From positions 62,001 through 126,000 of the forward strand of contig NZ_CAAHFN010000087.1 in assembly GCF_900961225.1 (NCBI RefSeq): DNA of 64,000 nucleotides, in the 5' to 3' direction. Position 1 is the stretch's first letter; each line of letters starts with the position of its first letter. The DNA comes from Modicisalibacter radicis. Lineage in GTDB: Bacteria > Pseudomonadota > Gammaproteobacteria > Pseudomonadales > Halomonadaceae. The notes below the pieces were generated by a model. The model did no database searches, was not told the origin of the DNA, and saw only the letters and a program-made list of their open reading frames with translations. The position numbers and the translations under genes are program-made. Shown here in pieces: positions 25,744-33,627 of this stretch.

Positions 25744-27225
25744 ATGGAAGCCCTCATGTCGCTCGTCGCGCCGCTGCGCGACAGTATCGAAGCGGTGATG
25801 ATGCCGGTCAGCGACTTCATCTGGAGCTACATACTGGTCTATCTGCTGCTCGGCGCGGGGCTGCTGTTCACCGTGCTCACCCGCGGCATGCAGTTTCGGC
25901 TGTTCGGCCACATGGCGCGGGTCACCGTCTCGGCGCGTGGCGCCGGCGAGGGGGTCAGCGGCTTCCAGGCGTTCGCCACCTCGCTGGCGGCGCGGATCGG
26001 CACCGGCAACCTGGCCGGGGTGGCGATCGCCCTGTGGGTCGGTGGCCCCGGGGCGATCTTCTGGATGTGGATGACCGCCCTGGTGGGCTTCGCCACGGCC
26101 TTCGTCGAGTCGACTCTGGCGCAGACCTACAAGCATCGCAACGAGGACGGCGTGTTTCGCGGCGGCCCGGCCTATTACATCGAGCGCTGCCTGGGCTGGC
26201 GCTGGCTGGGCGCGCTGTTCGCGATCTTCCTGCTGATCGCCTACGGCCTGGCCTTCAACGCCGCCCAGTCCAACACCATCGCCCAGGGCATGAGCGGCGC
26301 CTTCGGTATCCCCAACTGGCTGACCGGCATCGTGCTGGTCTGCGTGGTGGCGGTGGTGATCTTCGGCGGCCTCAAGTCGGTGGCGCGTACCGCTGAGATG
26401 ATCGTGCCGGTGATGGCCATCGCCTACCTGCTGGTCGCGCTGTGGATCCTGTTCGCCAATATCGGCGAGGTGCCGGCGATGCTGGCGCTGATCGTCAAGA
26501 GTGCCTTCGGCTTCGGCCCGGCGGTGGGCGGCGCGGCCGGCTACGCGATCAAGGCGGCGATGGAGAACGGCATCAAGCGCGGGCTGTTCTCCAACGAGGC
26601 GGGCATGGGCTCGGCGCCCAACGCCGCGGCCCAGGCCACGGTCAAGCATCCCGCCGCGCAGGGGCTGGTGCAGTCGTTCGGGGTGTTCGTCGATACCCTG
26701 GTGATCTGCAGCTGCACGGCGGTGGCGATCCTGCTGTCCGGGGTCTACGAAACGCTGCTGAGCAATTCCCCCGGCGACTCGATCGAGGGCATCAAGCTGA
26801 CCCAGGACGCGATGGCCGATCACCTGGGGACGTTCGGCGAGATCTTCATCGCCATCGCCATTCTGCTGTTCGCCTATACCTCGATCATCGCCAACTTCTC
26901 GTTCTCGGCGGTGAACATCGAGTACCTGTTCCGCGGCCACGCCAAGCGGGCGGTGAGCGTGCTGCGCTGGGCGGTCCTGGGGATGACCATGATCGGCGCC
27001 CTGGCCGAGCTCGAATTCGTCTGGCATTTCGCCGACCTGGCGATGGGGCTGATGGCGACCACCAACCTGTTCGCGATCCTTATCATGTCGCCGATCGCCA
27101 TTCGCGTGCTCCAGGACTACGAGCGCCAGCGCCGCGAGGGCATCGCCGAGCCGGTGTTCGACCCCAAGGTGCTCAGAAAGCCCGAGCAGGTCGACAGCGA
27201 CGTCTGGCCGCCGCGGGACGCCTGA
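25744..27225 (+). CDS. Sodium:alanine symporter (AGCS family)
   Basis: A 493-residue inner-membrane amino-acid carrier driven by sodium, taking alanine or glycine. Family features include FQAFATSLAARIGTGNLAGVA near residue 75, FRGGPAYYIERCLG, AENGIKRG-like MENGIKRGLFSNEAGMGSAPNAAA, and a final TTNLFAILIMSPIAIRVLQDYERQR. About ten to eleven membrane helices are seen. The ATG at 25744 is preceded by AAGGAG; longer in-frame starts run through non-coding repeat DNA. Sodium coupling fits a salt-tolerant host. A terminator follows at 27260. Confidence 0.93.
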   Translation: MEALMSLVAPLRDSIEAVMMPVSDFIWSYILVYLLLGAGLLFTVLTRGMQFRLFGHMARVTVSARGAGEGVSGFQAFATSLAARIGTGNLAGVAIALWVGGPGAIFWMWMTALVGFATAFVESTLAQTYKHRNEDGVFRGGPAYYIERCLGWRWLGALFAIFLLIAYGLAFNAAQSNTIAQGMSGAFGIPNWLTGIVLVCVVAVVIFGGLKSVARTAEMIVPVMAIAYLLVALWILFANIGEVPAMLALIVKSAFGFGPAVGGAAGYAIKAAMENGIKRGLFSNEAGMGSAPNAAAQATVKHPAAQGLVQSFGVFVDTLVICSCTAVAILLSGVYETLLSNSPGDSIEGIKLTQDAMADHLGTFGEIFIAIAILLFAYTSIIANFSFSAVNIEYLFRGHAKRAVSVLRWAVLGMTMIGALAELEFVWHFADLAMGLMATTNLFAILIMSPIAIRVLQDYERQRREGIAEPVFDPKVLRKPEQVDSDVWPPRDA

Positions 27226-27259
27226 CGTCGAGGGTGTTCGCGACGCGGTTTGGCGTTAA

Positions 27260-27297
27260 AATGACGGTCCGTTCCCACGACGGGCCGTCATTGCTTT
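27260..27297 (+). terminator. Terminator after the AGCS symporter gene
   Basis: AATGACGG (27260-27267) pairs with CCGTCATT (27285-27292), extended by further pairs inside, and is followed by a short T-rich stretch (TGCTTTG). It separates the symporter from thiS. Confidence 0.7.
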
Positions 27298-27319
27298 GAT
27301 CATCAGAGGTAGAGGCGCC

Positions 27320-27520
27320 ATGCAGATACAGCTCAATGGACAACGCCACGCTCTCGACGGCGAGCCGACCATCGACGACCTGGTCGCGACGCTGGGCCTG
27401 ACGGGGCGGCGTATCGCGGTCGAGGTCAACGAAGCGATCGTGCCGCGTAGCCAGCACGCCGCGACCCGGCTGGCCGATGGCGACCGGGTCGAAGTGGTAC
27501 ATGCCATCGGCGGCGGTTGA
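27320..27520 (+). CDS. thiS: Sulfur carrier protein ThiS
   Basis: A 66-residue ubiquitin-like protein that, as a C-terminal thiocarboxylate, gives sulfur to the thiazole ring of thiamine. It begins [12 protein letters not shown] and ends AIGGG with the diagnostic terminal Gly-Gly. The start at 27320 has AGAGGTAGAGG upstream. It lies 55 bases before thiG, the standard partner. No THI-box riboswitch was recognised in the 94 bases before it. Confidence 0.95.
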   Translation: MQIQLNGQRHALDGEPTIDDLVATLGLTGRRIAVEVNEAIVPRSQHAATRLADGDRVEVVHAIGGG

Positions 27521-27575
27521 TGGCGGGCAGCGCGACAGCGGCGATGGTCGCAGTCACTATTCTCTCGGAGCCCTT

Positions 27576-28373
27576 ATGAGCGATCTTCAACTCGACCGGC
27601 CGTGGCAGGTCGCCGGACGTGCTTTCCATTCCCGGCTGCTGGTCGGCACCGGCAAGTACCGCGATCTCGACGAGACCGCCGCGGCGGTCGCCGCCAGCGG
27701 CGCCGAGATCGTCACCTTCGCCGTGCGCCGCACCAACCTGGGGCAGAACGCCGACGAGCCCAACCTGCTCGACGCCGTCTCCCCCGAGCGTTACACGCTG
27801 CTGCCCAACACCGCCGGCTGCTACACCGCCAGGGACGCCGTGCGGACCTGCAAATTGGCGCGCGAGCTGCTCGACGGTCACAACCTGGTCAAGCTCGAGG
27901 TGCTGGGCGACGACAAGACGCTTTACCCCAACGTGGTCGAGACGCTCAAGGCCGCCGACGAGCTGGTCCGCGACGGCTTCGAGGTGATGGTCTACACCAG
28001 CGACGACCCGATCGTCGCCCGCGAACTCGAGGCGCTCGGCTGCAGCGCGGTGATGCCGCTGGGTTCGTTGATCGGCTCGGGGCACGGCCTGCTCAACCCG
28101 GCGAACCTGGCGCTGATCGTCGAAAATGCCGGCGTGCCGGTACTGGTCGACGCCGGCATCGGCACCGCCTCCGACGCGGCGCTGGCGATGGAGATGGGCT
28201 GTGCCGGGGTGCTGATGAATTCGGCGATCGCTCACGCCCGCCATCCTGTGGTCATGGCCGGGGCCATGAAGAAGGCCATCGAGGCGGGTCGCGAAGCCTT
28301 TCTTGCCGAGCGCATGCCGCGGCGCGAGCGCGCCGAGGCCTCGTCTCCCGCCAGCGGGCGGATCAATGCCTGA
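27576..28373 (+). CDS. thiG: Thiazole synthase ThiG
   Basis: Forms the thiazole phosphate of thiamine from 1-deoxyxylulose-5-phosphate, dehydroglycine and ThiS thiocarboxylate. The 265-residue TIM-barrel protein has [26 protein letters not shown], the Schiff-base lysine region [17 protein letters not shown], and [18 protein letters not shown] at 27576 has a CGGAG site. The partner enzymes thiO/thiH and thiE are not here; thiD is at 42222-43034. Confidence 0.97.
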   Translation: MSDLQLDRPWQVAGRAFHSRLLVGTGKYRDLDETAAAVAASGAEIVTFAVRRTNLGQNADEPNLLDAVSPERYTLLPNTAGCYTARDAVRTCKLARELLDGHNLVKLEVLGDDKTLYPNVVETLKAADELVRDGFEVMVYTSDDPIVARELEALGCSAVMPLGSLIGSGHGLLNPANLALIVENAGVPVLVDAGIGTASDAALAMEMGCAGVLMNSAIAHARHPVVMAGAMKKAIEAGREAFLAERMPRRERAEASSPASGRINA

Positions 28374-28444
28374 GCGCACGGCACGTCGCGTCAGAGCGTC
28401 CACGTTCGAAGCTTCCCATTCCAACCAACCCAAGTGCGAGTGGC

Positions 28445-29173
28445 ATGACCGATAACCGTTCGAGCGTCGACCCCGGGATTCCAGCATCCGACGAGCCGCG
28501 CCCTCAGCGCGGCATCAAGAGCTATGTGCTGCGCGCCGGGCGCATGACCGCTGCCCAGAACCGCGGCCTCGAGGAGGTCTGGCCGCGCCTCGGGCTGCGT
28601 GTCGCCGATGGCCCGCTGGATCTCGATGCGCTGTTCGGGCGCCGCGCGCCGCGGGTGGTGGAGATCGGCTTCGGCATGGGCGCCTCGCTGATCGAGCAGG
28701 CCGAGACCCACCCGGAAACCGATTTCATCGGTATCGAGGTTCACGCCCCGGGGGTGGGCAAGCTGCTCGACGAGGCCGACAAGCGCGAACTGGCCAACCT
28801 TCGGGTGTACCGCGAGGACGCCCTGGAGGTGCTGTCGCAGTGCATTCCCGAGGCCAGCCTCGATGGCCTGCAACTGTTCTTCCCCGACCCCTGGCCGAAG
28901 AAGAAACACCACAAGCGGCGCATCGTCCGGCCGGGGTTCGTCGAGCTGGTGCGCACCCGGCTCAAGCCCGGCGGCACGCTGCACATGGCCACCGACTGGC
29001 AGGCCTACGCCGAGCATATGGCCGAGGTGATGGCCGCAGCGCCGGGCTATCGCAACACCGCGACCGAGGGCGATTACGTGGTGCGCCCCGGGTTCCGCCC
29101 GCTCACCAAGTTCGAGCGGCGCGGCGCGAAGCTCGGTCATGGGGTGTGGGACCTGATCTTCGCCCGCGACTGA
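28445..29173 (+). CDS. trmB: tRNA (guanine-N7-)-methyltransferase TrmB
   Basis: Methylates N7 of G46 in tRNA using S-adenosylmethionine. The 242-residue protein has the SAM motif [28 protein letters not shown], and the catalytic [18 protein letters not shown]. The N-terminal 22 residues are variable. It follows thiG by 71 bases, an arrangement also common in pseudomonads, and converges on the EamA gene. Confidence 0.97.
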   Translation: MTDNRSSVDPGIPASDEPRPQRGIKSYVLRAGRMTAAQNRGLEEVWPRLGLRVADGPLDLDALFGRRAPRVVEIGFGMGASLIEQAETHPETDFIGIEVHAPGVGKLLDEADKRELANLRVYREDALEVLSQCIPEASLDGLQLFFPDPWPKKKHHKRRIVRPGFVELVRTRLKPGGTLHMATDWQAYAEHMAEVMAAAPGYRNTATEGDYVVRPGFRPLTKFERRGAKLGHGVWDLIFARD

Positions 29174-29196
29174 GCGACGGCGCGGCTGGCGAGTGT

Positions 29197-30117
29197 TCAG
29201 CAGGCACGCCGGCTGCCGGCGACCGGCGATCGCGTGACGGCTCCCATCAACGCCACGCCGACGCCGGCCGAGGCCAGCAGCATGCCCAGTATCCCCAGCG
29301 TTCCCGGCGTGTCGCCGAACATCGCCGCCGCCCAGACCATCGTCACCGGCGGGGTCAGATAAATCAGTGTCGAGGTCAGGTTGACCCCGAAGCGGCGCAG
29401 GCAGGCGACGAAGAAGCCGTAACCGCCGAGGCTGGAGAAGAACACCAGCCAGCCGATGGCCGCCAGGGTGGACGTATCCAGCGCCGGAAGCGGCACCCGG
29501 CCGTGGCCCTCGATCAGCGCGGCGACCGCGAACACGCCGGTCGCCGCCGCCAACTGGGCGGTCAGGGTGGCATCCATGGCCAGGGCCGTGGGGTAGCGCG
29601 CGGCGAGTACGCTGCCCAGCGTCACCGACACGACGGACAGCAGCGGCAGTCCATAGGCCCACAACGCCGCGCCGCCCTGGGCGTTGAAATCGTCGGCGAC
29701 GCACAGGGCGACCCCCGCGCTGGCGATGGCCATGCCCAGCCAGCGCAGCCCGCCCGAGCGTTCTTTCAGCAGCCGGCTGGCCAGGCACGCCGCAAGTAGC
29801 GGCTGCAGCGCGGTGATCAAGGCGGTGACACTGGTGCCTACGCCGGCCTCGATCGCCAGCATCACGCCGAGCAGATACCCGCCCATGGTCAGGCTACCGA
29901 TCCCCGCCTCGATGAGCAGGTCGCGGCGCGGGGCCGAGCGGGTCCCCGCTATCCGCCACCAGGCGGCAGTCAACAGCGCGGCCGACGCGAAGCGCCAGGC
30001 AAACAGCGCCATCGGCGGCAGGGCGGCCTCGGCTGCCAGCCGGCCGCCGATGAATCCCGAGCTCCAGCACACCACGAAGCCCAACGCGACCAGCAAGGAC
30101 ACCAGCGATGTCGCCAT
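29197..30117 (-). CDS. EamA/DMT-superfamily exporter
   Basis: A 306-residue inner-membrane transporter of the drug/metabolite superfamily with ten predicted helices in two EamA repeats (first half around GFIGGRLAAEAALPPMALFAWRF, second around VFAVAALIEGHGRVPLP onward). The substrate is unknown; relatives export amino acids or metabolites. It is divergent from the LysR gene at 30209 with 91 bases between, suggesting that this regulator controls it. Confidence 0.88.
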   Translation of the reverse strand: MATSLVSLLVALGFVVCWSSGFIGGRLAAEAALPPMALFAWRFASAALLTAAWWRIAGTRSAPRRDLLIEAGIGSLTMGGYLLGVMLAIEAGVGTSVTALITALQPLLAACLASRLLKERSGGLRWLGMAIASAGVALCVADDFNAQGGAALWAYGLPLLSVVSVTLGSVLAARYPTALAMDATLTAQLAAATGVFAVAALIEGHGRVPLPALDTSTLAAIGWLVFFSSLGGYGFFVACLRRFGVNLTSTLIYLTPPVTMVWAAAMFGDTPGTLGILGMLLASAGVGVALMGAVTRSPVAGSRRAC

Positions 30118-30208
30118 GCGCTTTTCCCTGTGTAGGCGAATTCAGGGCTTGAGCGTGGCGCAGCATCGGGCTTCAATAAATCGAATAATATTTCATCCAG
30201 GGTTCAGC

Positions 30209-31117
30209 ATGAGTGAAGTCTCCACCGCCGCCCTCGATCTCGAGCTGTTGCGTACCTTTCAGGCAGCGGCGCACCTGGGCTCGTTGGCTGGCGCCGCCGA
30301 GCAGCGTCACCGCACCGTCAGCGCGATCAGCATGCAGCTCAAGCGGCTCGAGGACGTGCTGGGGACCCGGCTGCTCGAGCGCGGCCCGCGCGGCGTCATA
30401 CCGACCGCGGCGGGCGAGTCGCTGCTGCGTGAATCGCGCGAATTGCTGCGCTTGCATGATGGCATGCTGGCGCGCTTCACCGGCCGCGGGCTGGGTGGCA
30501 GGGTGCGTTTCGGCTTGCCCGAGGATTACGCGCGTGAATTGCTGGGCGATGTACTTCCCGATTTCATGGCGCGCCATCCCGACGTCCTGCTCGAGGCGTT
30601 CACCGCGACCAGCGGCGAGCTGGCCCGTCAGTTGAGCCAATCCAGGCTGGCCCTGGCGGTGCTGCTGGATCGACCGCGGCGCCTGCCCGGTGGCGAAGCG
30701 TTGTGGCAGACCTCACCGGTGTGGGCTGGCCCCCGCCTGGGGCAGCTCACCGAGCGCTTCAGTCTGCCGCTGGCGCTGCATCCCATCGATTGCCCCTATA
30801 GGGACCTGGCGGTGGAATCGCTGGAGGCCATCGGCAGGCCCTGGCATGCGGTGTTTACCAGTACCAGCATCCAGGCGGTGGAGAAAGCGATCGAGGCGGG
30901 ACTGGCGATCGGCGTGATCGACCGCCAGCGCCTGACGCCGTCGATGCGCGAGCTGGGCGAGGCGCAAGGGCTGCCGACACTTGCCCCCTGCGAGGCACGC
31001 TTGCACTGCGCCACGCAGATCGAACGAGCCTCGCGCCCCGCCGTCGAGGCGCTGGCCGGCCTGCTGCGCGAACGGCTTTTCGCACGCGGGCCATGGCGCG
31101 CGGAGACGCTGCGCTGA
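30209..31117 (+). CDS. LysR-family transcriptional regulator, divergent from the EamA gene
   Basis: A 302-residue LysR regulator. The helix-turn-helix is at about residues 20-50 (SLAGAAEQRHRTVSAISMQLKRLEDVLGTRLLER), with a C-terminal effector domain containing GRVRFGLPEDYARELLGDVLPDF. The start at 30209 gives the usual short lead-in (MSEVSTAALDLELLRTFQAA). Divergence from the EamA exporter suggests control of export. The short gap includes TCGAATAATATTTCATCC, an AT-rich promoter region. Confidence 0.88.
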   Translation: MSEVSTAALDLELLRTFQAAAHLGSLAGAAEQRHRTVSAISMQLKRLEDVLGTRLLERGPRGVIPTAAGESLLRESRELLRLHDGMLARFTGRGLGGRVRFGLPEDYARELLGDVLPDFMARHPDVLLEAFTATSGELARQLSQSRLALAVLLDRPRRLPGGEALWQTSPVWAGPRLGQLTERFSLPLALHPIDCPYRDLAVESLEAIGRPWHAVFTSTSIQAVEKAIEAGLAIGVIDRQRLTPSMRELGEAQGLPTLAPCEARLHCATQIERASRPAVEALAGLLRERLFARGPWRAETLR

Positions 31118-31187
31118 GTGGCCGCCGATGACGGCGGACACGATGCAGGGGGCCGGTGAGCAAAACGACGCGTCGGGATGGCGTCAC

Positions 31188-31213
31188 AAAAAAAGCCGCC
31201 CGTGAGGGCGGCT
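31188..31213 (-). terminator. Terminator of the candidate Fur-regulated RNA
   Basis: An 8-bp perfect GC-rich stem with a 4-base loop (31194-31213) is followed on the minus strand by seven Ts (31188-31194). Confidence 0.9.
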
Positions 31214-31302
31214 GTAAGACCGTGACTAGCTTGATGAGGAGATAACCATGGCAGGAACCTGACATTCGCTGCGATGGTCCGTGGCGCTTTGGCGAACGCC
31301 AC
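31188..31302 (-). ncRNA. Candidate Fur-regulated small RNA with anti-Shine-Dalgarno seed
   Basis: A roughly 115-nt minus-strand RNA is predicted. It starts with a hairpin GTGGCG (31297-31302) / CGCCAC (31281-31286), continues with a single-stranded segment, and ends in an 8-bp GC stem AGCCGCCC/GGGCGGCT (31194-31213) followed by seven Ts. The linker contains CATGGTTATCTCCTCATC (31233-31250 region), the exact complement of a Shine-Dalgarno plus start-codon stretch. A Fur-like box overlaps its promoter. The size, iron box and architecture recall RyhB/PrrF, but I see no sequence match to either. It lies between the 3' ends of a LysR gene and an AEC gene. Confidence 0.72.
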
Positions 31303-31308
31303 AATCAA

Positions 31309-31337
31309 AAGGTAATGGTTCTCATTTTGGTTGTCAA
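31309..31337 (-). promoter_or_regulatory. Promoter with Fur-like box for the small RNA
   Basis: On the minus strand TTGACA (31332-31337, perfect -35) and a weak -10 TACCTT (31309-31314, 3 of 6) are 17 bases apart, placing the start near 31302. Between them lies CAAAATGAGAACCATTACC (31311-31329), which matches the Fur consensus GATAATGATAATCATTATC at 14 of 19 positions. Confidence 0.7.
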
Positions 31338-31383
31338 ATCTAAAAGAGAAATATTTTCAATAAAGCCCGGGATGGGTCCGCGG

Positions 31384-32298
31384 CTACCCGGACAGCGCCA
31401 GCCAGGCCGGCAGGCTGAGCATGGCGAGCAGCGTCTGACCGGTGATCAGCGCCGCCATCAGTTCGGCATCGCCCCCCAGCTGACGCGCCAGGATATAGGC
31501 CGAGGTGGCGGTGGGCAGGGCGGCGAAGAGCAGCGCGACATCGCGGCTGACCGGGTCGAGCCCGGTCAGCCGGGCCAGCGCCAGCACCGTGGCCGGCATC
31601 AGCAACAGCTTGACCAGATGGGTGACCCACACGCCCCGGTCGAGGCGGACCAGCGCGCGCGGACGCAGCGCCACGCCCACCGCGACCAGGCCCAGGGGCA
31701 GGGCGGCACGACCCAGCAGGCCGACGGCGTGCTCGCTCCAGCCCGGCAGGCCGATGCCCGATAGATTGAGCCCGATGCCGATGAGGCAGGCAAGGATCAG
31801 CGGGTTGCGGGTCAGCGCCGCCAGGCTCCTGGCGAGGCTCGACGGGCCCAGGGTGCCGGCGGCGATGAAACAGGCCACGCACAGCACGTTGACGATCGGC
31901 ACCATCAGCGCCACCGCCACCGCGGCGACCGTCGCCCCGGCGGCGCCGTGCAGGGCGGCCGCGCCGGCGACACCGACGTAGGTATTGAAGCGCAGAGCCC
32001 CCTGGAACACCGAGGTGAACGCCGCGGCGTCGAGTCCCAGCGCGGGGCGGGCCCACCACAGCACGGCCGCGAAACCGGCGATGGCGCCCAGCAGCACGAT
32101 GGCCACGCGCCCCACCGGGACCTGGGAAACATCGGCGGTGGCCAGCGTCGATACCAGCATGGCGGGAAACAGCAGGAAATAGACCAGGCGCTCCAGCTGC
32201 GCCCAGAAGTCGCCGCCGGGCAGGCGCCGCCAGCCGAGCAGGGCTCCCAGCAGGATCAACAGGAACAGCGGGCCCAGGGCACCCTGAACGCTACTCAT
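31384..32298 (-). CDS. AEC-family transporter (auxin-efflux-carrier type)
   Basis: A 304-residue inner-membrane transporter with about ten helices in two inverted halves. Features are LERLVYFLLFPAMLVSTLA in the first half and LIGIGLNLSGIGLPGW plus PTATSAYILARQLGGDAELMAALITGQTLLAM in the second. Relatives move carboxylates such as malate; the substrate here is unknown. The start at 32298 has an AAGGAGAG site; a start 17 residues earlier has no such support. Confidence 0.88.
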   Translation of the reverse strand: MSSVQGALGPLFLLILLGALLGWRRLPGGDFWAQLERLVYFLLFPAMLVSTLATADVSQVPVGRVAIVLLGAIAGFAAVLWWARPALGLDAAAFTSVFQGALRFNTYVGVAGAAALHGAAGATVAAVAVALMVPIVNVLCVACFIAAGTLGPSSLARSLAALTRNPLILACLIGIGLNLSGIGLPGWSEHAVGLLGRAALPLGLVAVGVALRPRALVRLDRGVWVTHLVKLLLMPATVLALARLTGLDPVSRDVALLFAALPTATSAYILARQLGGDAELMAALITGQTLLAMLSLPAWLALSG

Positions 32299-32385
32299 CG
32301 GCTCTCCTTCGTCATCGAGTTCGACCGAAGCGGCCGGCGGATGCGACATCCTGCCCGGGTCGCCGGCGCTGACGAGCTGCTAGGC

Positions 32386-32592
32386 TTATCGCGATCTTGC
32401 CGGCCAGGATGGACTTGCCACAACGCCCATCGTATCGCCCGGACGACGACAATGCGCGACCGCCACCTCTCGCTGACTGTCGCCCTCACGTAGGCACGGC
32501 TCTACGACCCGCCGCTTGCAGTTCCCGTCGTATCTTGCCATCGAAAACACCCCGAAGGTCGGACGGGTGTCCAACTTTCGGGGTGCAGTTCA
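32386..32592 (-). mobile_element. Remnant of an IS3-family (IS150-group) element
   Basis: On the minus strand an element end beginning TGAACTGCACCCCGAAAG and continuing into TTGGACACC (32592 inward) matches the left terminal repeat style of IS150-group elements. It is followed by the start of an OrfA transposase reading MARYDGNCKRRVVEP and GDSQREVAVAH, after which similarity fades, probably through a frameshift. There is no OrfB and no right end. It lies between the AEC and FKBP genes and is a dead fragment. Confidence 0.75.
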
Positions 32593-32640
32593 TTGGCGTG
32601 CAGGGTCGAGCGTCACTCGCGTGGCGAGTCTTGCTCGAGA

Positions 32641-32712
32641 GCCTTGGAGCGCATCAGGAACACGTCTGTATACCGGCGCCAGGGCTCGGTCCTGCAACGC
32701 GCACTCTCAGCC
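32641..32712. repeat. Dispersed 70-bp imperfect palindrome, copy B
   Basis: Near-complementary arms GGAGCGCATCAGGA (from 32647) and TCCTGCAACGCGCACTC (to about 32706) bracket a core containing TATACCGGCG and AGGGCTCGG shared with the copy at 25561-25630. It extends to the stop codon of the FKBP gene (32707-32709) and may act in that gene's 3' end. Confidence 0.6.
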
Positions 32713-33459
32713 GTTCTGGTCGTTATCGCTCTGATCGCCTTCCGCGTTTTCCGCCTGGCCCGAGTCCTGGGCGTCGGCCTTGGTCACGTCGAGCAGTTCG
32801 ACCTTGAAGGTCAGTGCCTGGTTGGGGCCGATCGGACCGCCGGTGCCGGCGGGGCCGTAGGCCAGGTCGGAAGGCAGATAGACCATCCAGGTATCGCCGA
32901 CGCTCATCATCTGCAGTGCTTCCTGCCAACCGGGAATGACCTGATCGACGCGGAACTCGACCGGTTCGCCGCGCTCGTAGGAGCTGTCGAAGACGGTGCC
33001 GTCGATCAGCTTGCCTTCATAGTCGACCTTGACGGTGTCGTTGGCATCCGGCGAGGCGCCGTCGCCCGATTCGAGCACCTTGTACTGCAGCCCCGAATCG
33101 GTGACCTCGACGCCTTCCTTCTCGGCATTCTCGGCGAGGAACTCCTCGCTCTTGGCCTTGTTCTGCTCGGCGGCCTGTTTGGCCTGCTTCTGGCGCTCGG
33201 CGTTCTGCTGCTGCTGGAACTGGGTCAGCGCCTGGGTCATCTCTTCCTTGCTCATCTGCAGGTCGTTGTCGGCGTAAACGTCCTCGATGGCCTGGTTGAA
33301 GCTGTCGATATCCAGATCCTGGATATCCTGGGAGAGGCTCTGGCCGAGCGTGACGCCGATGCTGTAGCTGAGCTTTTCCTGATCGCTCTGGGGGGCGGCG
33401 AGGGCCCACGGCGCGCTTGCCAGTAGCGTTAAGGCAACGGCGGTCACCCGAGTTTTCAT
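32707..33459 (-). CDS. FKBP-type peptidyl-prolyl isomerase (FkpA/Mip-like), periplasmic
   Basis: Assists folding of exported proteins by cis-trans isomerisation of prolyl bonds. The 250-residue protein has a signal peptide ending ALAAPQ (about residue 22), a helical dimerisation domain (LSYSIGVTLGQSLSQDIQDLDIDSFNQAIEDV), a long Gln/Lys/Glu-rich helix, then an FKBP domain from about 125 (VKVDYEGKLIDGTVFDSSYERGEPVEF, VIPGWQEALQMMSVG, AYGPAGTGGPIGPNQALTFKVELLDV). The C-terminus is a strongly acidic tail. The start at 33459 has an AAGGAGG site. Confidence 0.94.
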   Translation of the reverse strand: MKTRVTAVALTLLASAPWALAAPQSDQEKLSYSIGVTLGQSLSQDIQDLDIDSFNQAIEDVYADNDLQMSKEEMTQALTQFQQQQNAERQKQAKQAAEQNKAKSEEFLAENAEKEGVEVTDSGLQYKVLESGDGASPDANDTVKVDYEGKLIDGTVFDSSYERGEPVEFRVDQVIPGWQEALQMMSVGDTWMVYLPSDLAYGPAGTGGPIGPNQALTFKVELLDVTKADAQDSGQAENAEGDQSDNDQNG

Positions 33460-33627
33460 GAAACCTCCTTGGTTGCGTGATTCGGCACAATGATGGGGCG
33501 CCAAACGTGTCATGGGACTCTAACAGGGCTGATTTTGTTCCGCACCCATGCGACGCCCGGGCCCCGACTTGACATTGCTGTGGCTTTGCTCTTTTCTGAA
33601 TCAACATCGACAATAAAGGGGACAAGT

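Noticed and set aside
27226..27319. THI-box (TPP) riboswitch before thiS
   Set aside because: No CUGAGA or ACCUGAUCUGG-like conserved segments; the only hairpin looks like the terminator of the previous gene.
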